Part shown: piece by piece, positions 8,080 to 15,166 of the stretch
How positions within the stretch are numbered: position 1 is the stretch's first letter
Layout: every line of letters starts with the position of its first letter
DNA from: Rhodospirillales bacterium
GTDB lineage: Bacteria > Pseudomonadota > Alphaproteobacteria > Rhodospirillales > JABHCV01
Reading direction: 5' to 3'
Assembly (NCBI GenBank): GCA_016776705.1
Contig: JADHSW010000041.1
Location: forward strand, 1-17,065
DNA: 17,065 nt
Notes under the pieces: generated by a model
Database searches by the model: none
What the model saw: the letters and a program-made list of their open reading frames with translations, nothing else
Told to the model about the DNA's origin: nothing
Position numbers and translations under genes: made by a program

Positions 8080-9144
8080 TCAATTGACTTTCGGGTCCAG
8101 CGATCCCGATTCGTAAAGTTCAAACATTGTTTCAAGGGATTTCACCTTGATTTTTCCGGCGTTTCCGGCGGTTCCGAAGGCTTCGTAACGGGCCTTGCAG
8201 ATTTCAGTCATGCCTTTGGTTGCTTCAGCCAGATATTTGCGCGGGTCGAAGTTCGACCTGTTCGCATCCAGGTGACGACGGATGGAACCGGTTGACGCCA
8301 TGCGCAGGTCGGTGTCGATATTGATTTTGCGAACTCCATGCTTGATGCCTTCGACGACTTCCTCAACGGGAACGCCGTAGGTCTCGCCCATTTCGCCACC
8401 AAATTCGTTGATGATTTTCAGCCAGTCCTGAGGAACCGCGCTAGAGCCATGCATCACCAAATGAGTATTGGGAATGCGTGCGTGAATTTCCTTGACCCGG
8501 TCGATAGCCAGAATGTCGCCCGTGGGCGGACGGGTGAACTTGTAAGCGCCGTGGCTGGTGCCAATGGCGATGGCAAGGGCATCAACATGGGTTTTGGAAA
8601 CGAAGTCGGCGGCTTCATCCGGATCGGTCAAAAGCTGATCCATTTCAAGTTTGCCTTCTGCGCCAACGCCGTCTTCGGCTTCTCCTTCGCCGGTTTCGAG
8701 CGAACCCAGGCAGCCCAATTCACCTTCGACGGATACACCGCACGAATGCGCCATGTCGACGACCCTGCGGGTGGTTTCCACGTTGTATTCAAAAGACGAC
8801 GGGGTCTTGCCATCGGCTTCCAGTGAACCGTCCATCATGACCGAAGAAAAACCGGACTGGATGGAGCGCTGACATACCGCAGGCGAGGTGCCGTGATCCT
8901 GATGCATACAGACAGGAATGTGCGGATAGGCTTCAAGGGCAGCCAGGATCAGGTGGCGCAGGAAGGTTTCCCCAGCATACTTACGGGCGCCGGCGGAACC
9001 CTGCAGGATGACCGGGCTGTTGGTCGCGTCCGCCGCTTCCATGATCGCCTTGACCTGTTCCATGTTATTGACGTTGAACGCAGGCAGGCCATAGCTGTTT
9101 TCTGCTGCATGATCGAGAAGCTGACGCATTGATACGAGAGCCAT
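8080..9144 (-). CDS. cbbA: Class II fructose-1,6-bisphosphate aldolase (Calvin-cycle type)
   Basis: This aldolase condenses dihydroxyacetone phosphate with glyceraldehyde 3-phosphate or erythrose 4-phosphate, giving fructose or sedoheptulose bisphosphate in the regenerative arm of the cycle. The 354 residues carry the zinc-aldolase motifs: HQDHG (catalytic D83, zinc ligand H84), EGELGCLG (E140-G147), TSHGAYKF (zinc ligand H198), MHGSSAVP (H232) and NIDTDLR. The insertion GEGEAEDGVGAEGK after residue 151 is typical of the CbbA/Fba Calvin subfamily. The ATG has a strong AGGAGG about nine bases upstream. The next operon genes are 42 bases before it (cbbT) and 46 bases after it (cbbM). Confidence 0.97.
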   Translation of the reverse strand: MALVSMRQLLDHAAENSYGLPAFNVNNMEQVKAIMEAADATNSPVILQGSAGARKYAGETFLRHLILAALEAYPHIPVCMHQDHGTSPAVCQRSIQSGFSSVMMDGSLEADGKTPSSFEYNVETTRRVVDMAHSCGVSVEGELGCLGSLETGEGEAEDGVGAEGKLEMDQLLTDPDEAADFVSKTHVDALAIAIGTSHGAYKFTRPPTGDILAIDRVKEIHARIPNTHLVMHGSSAVPQDWLKIINEFGGEMGETYGVPVEEVVEGIKHGVRKINIDTDLRMASTGSIRRHLDANRSNFDPRKYLAEATKGMTEICKARYEAFGTAGNAGKIKVKSLETMFELYESGSLDPKVN

Positions 9145-9186
9145 ATTATTAATCCTCCTACTAAGGAAATTTCTTCAAAAACGAAT

Positions 9187-11163
9187 TTACAGCCGGGCTT
9201 TCGCTTCGGCTGCCACATTGACGGCGGTGATCCCGAAGTGCTGATACAACTCAGGCGCAGGGGCTGACGCACCAAACCCGGTCATGCCGACAAAGCCGCC
9301 ATCCGCTCCGATGTATTTGTCCCAGCCAAAGCGCATTGCTGCTTCGACACCAACCTTGACGGTGCCCTTGCCCAGTACTTTGGCCCGGTACGCTGCATCC
9401 TGTGCATCAAACAACTCCCAGCACGGCATGGAAACGACAGCTGTCGAAACCCCATCCTTCTGCAACATATCGCGTGCAGCCATGGCAATTTCAACTTCCG
9501 ATCCGGTTGCCAGCAAAGTGACCTTGCGCTTGGCGCTGCCGCCTTTGCCTTCTGCCAGCACATATGCACCACGGGCGCACATGTTTTCCGTCTTGTGGGT
9601 CTTGCGTTGCGGGGCCAATCCCTGACGGGTCAGCACCATGCCCGTAGGGGTTTTATTTTGCTCAAGGGCAAGCTGCCAGCATTCGGCGGTTTCCACCACA
9701 TCACAAGGACGCATGACGTTGAAGTTTGGCATGGCGCGCAGCATAGCCAGGGTTTCCACCGGCTGGTGAGTCGGGCCATCTTCGCCCAGACCAATGGAGT
9801 CATGGGTCAGGACATAAACAACACGCTGTTCCATCAAGGCCGACAGGCGCATGGCGCCCTTCATGTAATCTGCGAAGACGGCGAAGGTGCCGGAATAGGG
9901 AACAAAACCGCCATGCAGGGCCAGACCGTTCATCACTGCGCCCATGGCATGTTCACGCACGCCATAATGAATGTAGCGACCGGAAAAATCCTTGTTGGTA
10001 ATCGACGGAGTTGACGGGGTCATGGTGTTGACCGATCCGGTCAGATCGGCGGAGCCGCCAATCATTGCAGGGATTGCTGCGGTCAAAACTTCCAGCACTT
10101 TGCCCGAAGCCTGACGGGTCGCCAGCTTGGGTTGTTCCTCAGCGGTTTTCTTCTTGAAGGCGTCGAGCTTGCGGGTCCAGCCGGCAGGCAGTTTACCAGC
10201 CGAGGTCGCTTTCAGCTCCTTGGTGCTTTTCAGACGCTTGGTGCGCTTTTCCCAGGCGGCGCGGTCGACGGCGCCACGAGCGCCAGCCTTAAGCCAGGCT
10301 GCTTTCACGTCTTTAGGAACGACGAAGGGACCATGGTTCCAATCCAGGGCTTTACGCATACCCGCAATTTCTTCATCACCCAACGGAGCGCCGTGGGTAG
10401 AGTGAGAGCCAGCCTTGGTCGGTGCGCCGAATCCGATAACCGTTTTACAGGCAATCAGGGATGGTTTCTTGGATTTCCTGGCTGCAGCGATCGCCTTCTT
10501 GATGGCGACGGGATCGTGGCCGTCAATAACCTGGGTATCCCAGCCGGATGCTTCAAATCGAGCACACTGGTTATCAGACGTCGTCATGTTGGTGTTGCCG
10601 TCAATGCAGATTTCGTTGTCGTCCCACATGACAATCAGCTTGTTCAGCTTCAAATGACCGGCCATGGAAATTGCTTCCTGGCTGATGCCTTCCATAAGGC
10701 AACCGTCACCGGCGATAGTGTAGGTGTAATGATCGACAGATTTCGCGCCATAACGGGCGGACTGCATTTTTTCAGCCAACGCCATGCCGACAGCCGTGGT
10801 GATGCCTTGCCCCAGCGGCCCGGTTGTCGTTTCCACACCATCAACGTGACCGTATTCGGGGTGACCCGCAGTCTTTGCGCCCATCTGGCGAAAGTTTTTG
10901 ATATCGCCCAGGGATACCTTGTAGCCAGTTAAATGCAACAGAGAGTAAATCAGCATCGAACCATGGCCAGCAGACAGCACAAAGCGGTCGCGATCCAGCC
11001 ATTTCGGAGCTTTCGGATCAAACTTCAGAAACTCGGTGAACAGCACGGTCGCGACGTCGGCCATACCCATGGGCATTCCCGGGTGGCCCGAGTTCGCCGC
11101 CTGAACGGCATCAACGGAAAGGAAACGGATGGCGTTAGCCATTTGGTTGTGCGTAGCTGTCAT
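9187..11163 (-). CDS. cbbT: Transketolase
   Basis: This thiamine-diphosphate enzyme moves two-carbon units between sugar phosphates in the regenerative phase. It has 658 residues, the usual size. The thiamine motif runs from GDGCLMEG (152-159) to N183 in WDDNEICIDG. Other family marks are SGHPGMPMG (25-33), the GPLGQGITTAVG loop, VREHAMGAVMNG with the catalytic glutamate in the pyrimidine domain, HDSIGLGEDGPTHQPVE, and a C-terminal domain with ATGSEVEIA. The start is preceded by GGGAGAG. It follows cbbP by 43 bases. It can also serve the pentose phosphate pathway; the operon position points to CO2 fixation as its main job. Confidence 0.97.
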   Translation of the reverse strand: MTATHNQMANAIRFLSVDAVQAANSGHPGMPMGMADVATVLFTEFLKFDPKAPKWLDRDRFVLSAGHGSMLIYSLLHLTGYKVSLGDIKNFRQMGAKTAGHPEYGHVDGVETTTGPLGQGITTAVGMALAEKMQSARYGAKSVDHYTYTIAGDGCLMEGISQEAISMAGHLKLNKLIVMWDDNEICIDGNTNMTTSDNQCARFEASGWDTQVIDGHDPVAIKKAIAAARKSKKPSLIACKTVIGFGAPTKAGSHSTHGAPLGDEEIAGMRKALDWNHGPFVVPKDVKAAWLKAGARGAVDRAAWEKRTKRLKSTKELKATSAGKLPAGWTRKLDAFKKKTAEEQPKLATRQASGKVLEVLTAAIPAMIGGSADLTGSVNTMTPSTPSITNKDFSGRYIHYGVREHAMGAVMNGLALHGGFVPYSGTFAVFADYMKGAMRLSALMEQRVVYVLTHDSIGLGEDGPTHQPVETLAMLRAMPNFNVMRPCDVVETAECWQLALEQNKTPTGMVLTRQGLAPQRKTHKTENMCARGAYVLAEGKGGSAKRKVTLLATGSEVEIAMAARDMLQKDGVSTAVVSMPCWELFDAQDAAYRAKVLGKGTVKVGVEAAMRFGWDKYIGADGGFVGMTGFGASAPAPELYQHFGITAVNVAAEAKARL

Positions 11164-11206
11164 TTTCTAGTCTCTCCCTAAGGCATTAAAATGATTGATA
11201 AAAAAT

Positions 11207-12145
11207 CTAAATAGCGTGGTGACCCAAGGCCGCCTTGACGACATGATAGGTGATCATTAATTGCGACAGGGCCAATGGATGGCTGAGTTTCTGTTTATTC
11301 GTCTCGTCTGTGAAGGTACCGACGTTTACCCGCAAATGCTGGGCTTCCGGTATCAACTCCCACAGTAAATTTTCCATGGCGCTTGCGCGCTCATCATCAA
11401 CGTTTCCGGCGATCTCCAGAACATCGACCGGCTTGCCGTCAATGTCGCGGGCCAACTCAAGACGCAATCCCTTTTTCGCCCCGGCTTCCAGAATAGGGGA
11501 CAAATCGGGATGTGGCAGGGTCGGGCGCAAGGTATGGCGAACATTCAGGTGAGCGCCGGTTTCATCGGCGCGGTCATCGGGCGCATAAAAACTGACGACC
11601 ATATCGGCGAAAGTGCGCTGCGGCTGAACAAACTCGGCGCTGTCATTCATACGCTTGGACAAAGAGGCCATGACTTCTTCTTCGCTGTAACCGCGCTCGG
11701 CGCAGTCACGGCGGATTTTCCATTTAACCCGCAACTCTTCGTTGGGTTCCATATAGACCTTGACGTCATAGGCATCGCGCATGGAACGCGTTGAATATCC
11801 AAGCAACCCTTCCATGATGATGAACTCACGGGGTTCCACATACATGGGACGCTCCAGCGTACCGGTGGAATGGTTGTACATGGGTTTCAAAATCGATTTG
11901 CCTTCCCTGAGAAGCTGGATGTGCTGCTCAAGAATATCGATGTAATTGCATTTGGGATTGAGCGCGGACAGACAACCGCATGAACGCTCCTGGCGATCAA
12001 AGCGGTGGTAGTCGTCCGTGCAAATGGTGACGACCTTATCCGGTCCAAGAATATTGGCGATGCCGTCCGACAGGGTGGTTTTACCGCTGGCGGAATCGCC
12101 AACAATGCCAAGAATAATCGGGCGCTCTACGCTTTTGAATGGCAT
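11207..12145 (-). CDS. cbbP: Phosphoribulokinase (class II-like)
   Basis: This kinase phosphorylates ribulose 5-phosphate to ribulose 1,5-bisphosphate, the CO2 acceptor, and is the first gene of the operon. The 312 residues carry the P-loop GDSASGKT (16-23), the DDYHRFDR motif (44-51), ALNPKCNYID, PMYNHSTG, a Walker B-like FIIMEGLLGYS and RRDCAERGYS. These features resemble the cyanobacterial/plant class II kinases rather than the GSSGAGT class I enzyme usual in proteobacterial cbb operons. Ser20 occupies the position of the plant regulatory Cys16, while C42 aligns with plant Cys55, so plant-style thioredoxin disulfide control is not expected. The start ATG directly follows the purine-rich run AGGGGGGGAGGGG, which contains the ribosome site. 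The C-terminal third diverges from plant enzymes. Confidence 0.95.
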   Translation of the reverse strand: MPFKSVERPIILGIVGDSASGKTTLSDGIANILGPDKVVTICTDDYHRFDRQERSCGCLSALNPKCNYIDILEQHIQLLREGKSILKPMYNHSTGTLERPMYVEPREFIIMEGLLGYSTRSMRDAYDVKVYMEPNEELRVKWKIRRDCAERGYSEEEVMASLSKRMNDSAEFVQPQRTFADMVVSFYAPDDRADETGAHLNVRHTLRPTLPHPDLSPILEAGAKKGLRLELARDIDGKPVDVLEIAGNVDDERASAMENLLWELIPEAQHLRVNVGTFTDETNKQKLSHPLALSQLMITYHVVKAALGHHAI

Positions 12146-12220
12146 CCCCTCCCCCCCCTTTATTTCAGCCAGGGAAATTCAAAGAATGGAAGACGTGCAA
12201 AAACATGGTTTTGGCCTTGA

Positions 12221-12230
12221 GGGTAGGTAG
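12221..12230. promoter_or_regulatory. Half-site of the GGGTAG motif close to cbbP
   Basis: GGGTAGGTAG lies 76 bases before the cbbP start. It repeats the left arm of the inverted repeats described at 12349 and 13125 but has no matching right arm. Confidence 0.4.
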
Positions 12231-12310
12231 AACTGAAATCATCTTAAATCTTTGTTTGTCCAAAATTGACGCTCATTGAAGCACGGTGATCATCCAGCTC
12301 ACGGGGTCAA

Positions 12311-12340
12311 TTGTGAACACCCCCTAGGGGGGCAAAACAA
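12311..12340. promoter_or_regulatory. Symmetric palindrome in the cbb control region
   Basis: The perfect 12-mer CCCCCTAGGGGG (12320-12331) is flanked at equal distance by TTGT (12311-12314) and ACAA (12337-12340), giving a 30-base dyad with unmatched spacers. It has no T-tract, so a terminator is unlikely; a protein-binding operator is the more likely reading. Confidence 0.5.
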
Positions 12341-12348
12341 ACTCTTTC

Positions 12349-12364
12349 GGGTAGTTACCTACCC
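12349..12364. promoter_or_regulatory. Inverted repeat, probable operator upstream of cbbP
   Basis: GGGTAG-TTAC-CTACCC is a 6-bp dyad with a 4-base spacer, 16 bases long. The same motif occurs upstream of the response regulator, so that regulator is the natural candidate to bind it. It is followed at once by CCTACTTTGGGCTGGGG, which contains a further degenerate copy. Confidence 0.55.
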
Positions 12365-12395
12365 CCTACTTTGGGCTGGGGTGTTTTAGGGCTGT

Positions 12396-13028
12396 CTATT
12401 CAGGTCTGTGGGCCTTCAGGTAGCAGGCGACGGCCTGGGCGCGATTTCTGACGTTCAGTTTACTGTACAGGTTTTTAAGGTGAAACTTCACTGTGTTCAG
12501 GGAAATATCCAGATCGGCGGCGATCTGCACATTTGTGTTGCCGTCCGAAAGGGCGATCAGCAATTCCTGCTCGCGCCCTGTCAACAAGCCGAAGGGGTCG
12601 TTGCCCGGCTTGCTCATATCCATGAAGGGGAACACCATGCGGCCTTCGGATACCGCGATGATGGTTTCTATCAGGCTTTCCGTGCTTTCGCTTTTGGGAC
12701 AGAACCCGGCGCCACCCAATTGCATCACCTGCCGCGGAACATCGGGGCCCGAATTCCCTGTATAAACGATGATCCTGGGAACGGGTCCGGTCATCTCGAT
12801 CATTTTCTTCAACACGCCCCGACCATCCAGGTAGGGCATATCCCATCCGATAATGCCTATATCGAAGCTCATGCGCTCAATGGCTTCCAGGAAGCGCTCG
12901 CCATCGGCCGCAGTTGCGATCAGCGCAAAACGGTCATCACCATCCAAAAGATTGGCAAGCCCGCCCTGAATCAAGGGAGACTTGTCAGCGACAACGATGT
13001 CGATGGTGTTGCTATCCGGTGAACTCAT
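12396..13028 (-). CDS. NarL/FixJ-type response regulator
   Basis: This is a two-domain transcription factor of 210 residues. The receiver domain (about 9-128) keeps the working residues: D15 in VVADKSP, phospho-acceptor D63 in IIGWDMP, switch T90 in IIVYTG and K112 in FCPKSES. The C-terminal LuxR/GerE helix-turn-helix (about 145-205) shows LTGREQELLIALSDG, NVQIAADLDISLNTVKFHL and LNVRNRAQAV. It should therefore be activated by phosphorylation from a separate kinase; none is adjacent, though a kinase C-terminus lies near the right edge. It stands immediately upstream of the cbb operon, on the same strand, in the place normally held by the LysR-type cbbR. Related motifs before it and before cbbP suggest autoregulation plus cbb control. 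The exact target and signal are inference. Confidence 0.92.
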   Translation of the reverse strand: MSSPDSNTIDIVVADKSPLIQGGLANLLDGDDRFALIATAADGERFLEAIERMSFDIGIIGWDMPYLDGRGVLKKMIEMTGPVPRIIVYTGNSGPDVPRQVMQLGGAGFCPKSESTESLIETIIAVSEGRMVFPFMDMSKPGNDPFGLLTGREQELLIALSDGNTNVQIAADLDISLNTVKFHLKNLYSKLNVRNRAQAVACYLKAHRPE

Positions 13029-13060
13029 ACTGACCTAGCTATAAAAAGAATACACACTTC

Positions 13061-13088
13061 AAAAAGGCAGGGGCTTATTCAAGCCCTG
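13061..13088 (-). terminator. Intrinsic terminator between the flavoprotein gene and the response regulator
   Basis: On the - strand CAGGGCTT, loop GAAT and AAGCCCCTG form an 8-bp stem with one bulged C, followed by CC and five T. It stops 32 bases before the regulator start. It may end the flavoprotein transcript or act as an attenuator in the regulator's leader. Confidence 0.7.
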
Positions 13089-13124
13089 GATCAACAAAAC
13101 AAGCCCGGACGATAAGACCCTAAA

Positions 13125-13141
13125 GGGTAGGAACCCTACCC
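13125..13141. promoter_or_regulatory. Inverted repeat upstream of the response regulator
   Basis: GGGTAGGAACCCTACCC is a 7-bp dyad with a 3-base spacer, followed by CCACCTAC (13143-13150), a further half-site-like element. It shares both arms with the repeat upstream of cbbP. Confidence 0.55.
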
Positions 13142-13188
13142 GCCACCTACATATCGGTTTCGTGTTTTTTTTACAACCTTATACTTTG

Positions 13189-13215
13189 GGGTAGGTTTTC
13201 ACCCTTTTCTGTCAA
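13189..13215 (-). promoter_or_regulatory. Candidate promoter of the response regulator with overlapping operator
   Basis: The - strand has a perfect TTGACA at 13215-13210. Just downstream lies a degenerate copy of the operator (plus strand GGGTAG-GTTT-TCACCC, 13189-13204), same spacing as the site at 12349. At 17 bases from TTGACA the -10 would be ACCCCA, a poor match; a better TATAAG lies at 13184-13179, too far for this -35. The start point is therefore uncertain. Confidence 0.4.
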
Positions 13216-13271
13216 GACTTTAAGGACAGAATGTTCGCCACCCGAAGTATATTAGAAAATGCTAAATTTGT

Positions 13272-14606
13272 TCAACCGAACATATCCCGATAATGTTCTT
13301 CGGCCCACTCAAGGGCTTTTTCACCCTTCGCTTCATCGCGTTCATTAATGGCGAAATTTTCGAAGTGACCCCACTGTGAACTGGCTTTGTCGAACTGGTA
13401 TTTACCATTGACCATGATCGCCTCGCGGGGCTCGGTGTTGACCATTGAAAAACAGACCGTGTGCGGACTTTCCCACGGGATTTCCTTGCCCATGGCCCGG
13501 GCGGCGATCAGTTTCGCCAGATACACTCCTTCGGATCGCGCCGTGCCGCCACTTTTCGAGAACGGCATGGGGCGACAGTCACCAGCGGCATATACATGCT
13601 TGTCGCCACCAGCATTATAGGTAAAGTGATCAATTGCGGCTTCCATCTGGGCGCTTTTCGGATCGGCCAGTCCCAGGTGTTCGAGCAGGCGCGCGCCGCG
13701 AATACGCGGGTAAATGCTGGCGTCATCAAAAACAATATTGTCGAAGTCTGTCACTATGGTGCGGGTTTCCGGATCGACACTCCTGATTACGGTGGATGTC
13801 ATGTACTCAATAGTGTCGCCGTAAAGCTCATCAAAGGCGCTCAGGAACCCTTCAGCCGACACCGCCGGTTCCTCGCGGGAATCAATGAGCACGATCTTGC
13901 CCTTGATGTTGGTTTTCTTGAATACAGACGCGATCAGACAGGCGCGCTCGTAAGGGGTCGCCGAACAACGATAAATGCCCGGCGGTGCGGTCAGAACGAA
14001 CAGCCCGCCCTGAAAATTCTGAACCTTGTTTTTAAGGCTGATGTGTTCGGAAGCAGAGACAAAACCCGCCGGATAACGGGTTTTTAGCAGTTGCTCATGG
14101 TACGGGTCTTCAACACCAAGAGAGGCATAGTTGTAATCGACACCGGGCGTGAGGACCAGATCGTCGTAGGCCAGCCAGCCCTGATCCGTATAGATTTTAC
14201 GGGACTCGCGATCGACATCTATCAGGGATGCATTCAAATAGGCGTAGCCATTGACATCCGCCGCATCAAGATAACTGAAAGAAATGGCGTCAAGATTGAC
14301 CATCCCTGCCAGCCACAAACCACTGATCGGATGGGAGATGAAAACAGATCGGCGTTCGACAAGAACCACATCCAGATCGGGTCCATGAATTTTCAGGTAT
14401 TTTGCAATGGTTAACCCGGACCATCCACCGCCAATAACGACAACCCGATGGCCCTTGGCGGGCGGCAGATCAACGCCCCGTGAAATTTTAGACGCCAAAG
14501 CGGCAGGAGAACCCGAGGCGGCATCCGCCTGCCCCGAACTTAATGTCGCCGAGGCTATTCCCGCTGCCGACAGCTTGGTGAAATCCCGCCGTGTCAGTTT
14601 TGCCAT
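13272..14606 (-). CDS. Flavocytochrome c sulfide dehydrogenase-like flavoprotein (Tat-exported)
   Basis: This is an FAD/NAD(P)-fold oxidoreductase of the FccB/SoxF family, probably periplasmic, oxidising sulfide or a related sulfur compound. The 444 residues start with a twin-arginine signal (KLTRRDFTKLSAAG, then an alanine-rich stretch to about residue 30), then the FAD dinucleotide motif VVVIGGGWSG (55-64). The family motif YRC-x-A-T-PYERAC follows at 212-223, then YAAGDC (339-344) and a C-terminal FCSD-type flavin domain (CFSMVNTEPREA). The frame extends four codons to a TTG at 14618, but ATG 14606 has GGGAG at the right distance, so it is the start. C214 fits the first redox-active cysteine of FccB. 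The second, in a GWC-like motif before the GD element, appears absent. No cytochrome subunit with CxxCH is adjacent. Confidence 0.88.
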   Translation of the reverse strand: MAKLTRRDFTKLSAAGIASATLSSGQADAASGSPAALASKISRGVDLPPAKGHRVVVIGGGWSGLTIAKYLKIHGPDLDVVLVERRSVFISHPISGLWLAGMVNLDAISFSYLDAADVNGYAYLNASLIDVDRESRKIYTDQGWLAYDDLVLTPGVDYNYASLGVEDPYHEQLLKTRYPAGFVSASEHISLKNKVQNFQGGLFVLTAPPGIYRCSATPYERACLIASVFKKTNIKGKIVLIDSREEPAVSAEGFLSAFDELYGDTIEYMTSTVIRSVDPETRTIVTDFDNIVFDDASIYPRIRGARLLEHLGLADPKSAQMEAAIDHFTYNAGGDKHVYAAGDCRPMPFSKSGGTARSEGVYLAKLIAARAMGKEIPWESPHTVCFSMVNTEPREAIMVNGKYQFDKASSQWGHFENFAINERDEAKGEKALEWAEEHYRDMFG

Positions 14607-14959
14607 TGCTGCTCCCAAAGCTCTTCAACTTTACCAATATCAGCAATACCTTTTTGAGGCTTCCCCCGCAATAGGCCAAAAATCAGCGCGATAGGTGCCC
14701 ATAAACACTATTTTGTGTGTATTTTAAAATAAAAACACACTTTAATGTCTGACGCTCAAAACAATTACATATTCAATTTTGGAGATATAAAATTACACCA
14801 CAAAAATTATGATGTTTTATGTTCGAAATCAGTGTGTTATCCAATAATATGAATGGGAGTTATGTTGGTGTGCAAGATTGTCCTTAACTTCCATTTAGAA
14901 AATTTTCCGGATGCCACAAACTGGCTGAAGGCAGTATAATTATGGATGGACTTAATTGA
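14607..14959. promoter_or_regulatory. AT-rich divergent control region
   Basis: These 353 bases separate the leftward flavoprotein gene from the rightward small-protein/rhodanese pair. No gene of more than about 12 codons with a ribosome site is visible. It contains a dyad GTGTGT-ATTTTAAAAT-AAAA-ACACAC at 14715-14740 whose core is itself palindromic, and a TATAAT near the right end. No clear promoter for the flavoprotein gene is seen; a TTGCGG with TATTGC 17 bases later on the - strand, shortly before its start, is weak. Confidence 0.6.
14912..14940 (+). promoter_or_regulatory. Candidate promoter of the small protein and rhodanese
   Basis: A perfect -10 hexamer TATAAT lies at 14935-14940, 20 bases before the ATG of the small protein. 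The -35 at the 17-base position reads TGCCAC, a weak match, so help from an activator is possible. Confidence 0.5.
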
Positions 14960-15151
14960 ATGAGTATTAAAAGACCACTTCTTTGCATGGTCCTGTCATT
15001 CATGTTCCTGGTGGCTGCTTTTGCCTTCCCACAGGCCAATTCGGCCTATGCGGACGGCGTGTCTGCCACGGAACATGTTCAAATCGCCCAATCGGATGAA
15101 GTAAAAAAACCGAAAGAAGGCCAGGAGGATCTAGGCGAAGACGATTGCTAA
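14960..15151 (+). CDS. Small secreted acidic protein of unknown function
   Basis: The product has 63 residues. Residues 1-31 look like a signal peptide: basic SIKR start, hydrophobic core LLCMVLSFMFLVAAFAF, and a cleavage-like AYA-D near residue 31. The mature part is only about 32 residues, hydrophilic and mixed-charge (VKKPKEGQEDLGEDDC), and ends in a cysteine as the very last residue. There is no haem or metal motif. GGATGGA before the ATG can act as ribosome site, and a TATAAT lies just upstream. It precedes the rhodanese gene by 99 bases on the same strand. I do not recognise the family. The terminal cysteine could form a mixed disulfide or carry sulfur, but that is a guess. Confidence 0.7.
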   Translation: MSIKRPLLCMVLSFMFLVAAFAFPQANSAYADGVSATEHVQIAQSDEVKKPKEGQEDLGEDDC

Positions 15152-15166
15152 TTTGCTACAGTGTTT

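Larger units (their letters stand above)
12146..12395 (-). promoter_or_regulatory. Control region of the cbb operon
   Basis: This 250-base gap between the response regulator stop and cbbP contains no gene. It holds a half-site GGGTAGGTAG (12221-12230), the inverted repeat GGGTAGTTACCTACCC (12349-12364), the 9-mer TACTTTGGG (12367-12375) and a CCCCCTAGGGGG palindrome (12320-12331). No good sigma-70 -35/-10 pair is visible. The best I find on the - strand is a TAAGAT near 12242-12247 with no convincing -35. That fits an activator-dependent promoter. Confidence 0.7.

Noticed and set aside
10132..10932. 266-codon open frame on the + strand opposite cbbT
   Set aside because: This is an antisense shadow of the transketolase coding bias.
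12143..12157. G-tract (seven G, then A, then four G) just before the cbbP ATG as a phase-variation switch
   Set aside because: A run of seven is short for slippage, the change would only alter ribosome-site spacing, and comparable runs occur elsewhere, for example in recQ near 735-741.
12349..12364. Reading the dyad as a classical NarL 7-2-7 site
   Set aside because: The TAC elements point outward from the centre here, opposite to the NarL arrangement, so only a general similarity remains.
14813..14894. Two 12-codon open frames in the divergent region as leader peptides
   Set aside because: They are too short to tell from chance and have no special codon pattern or attenuator structure beside them.
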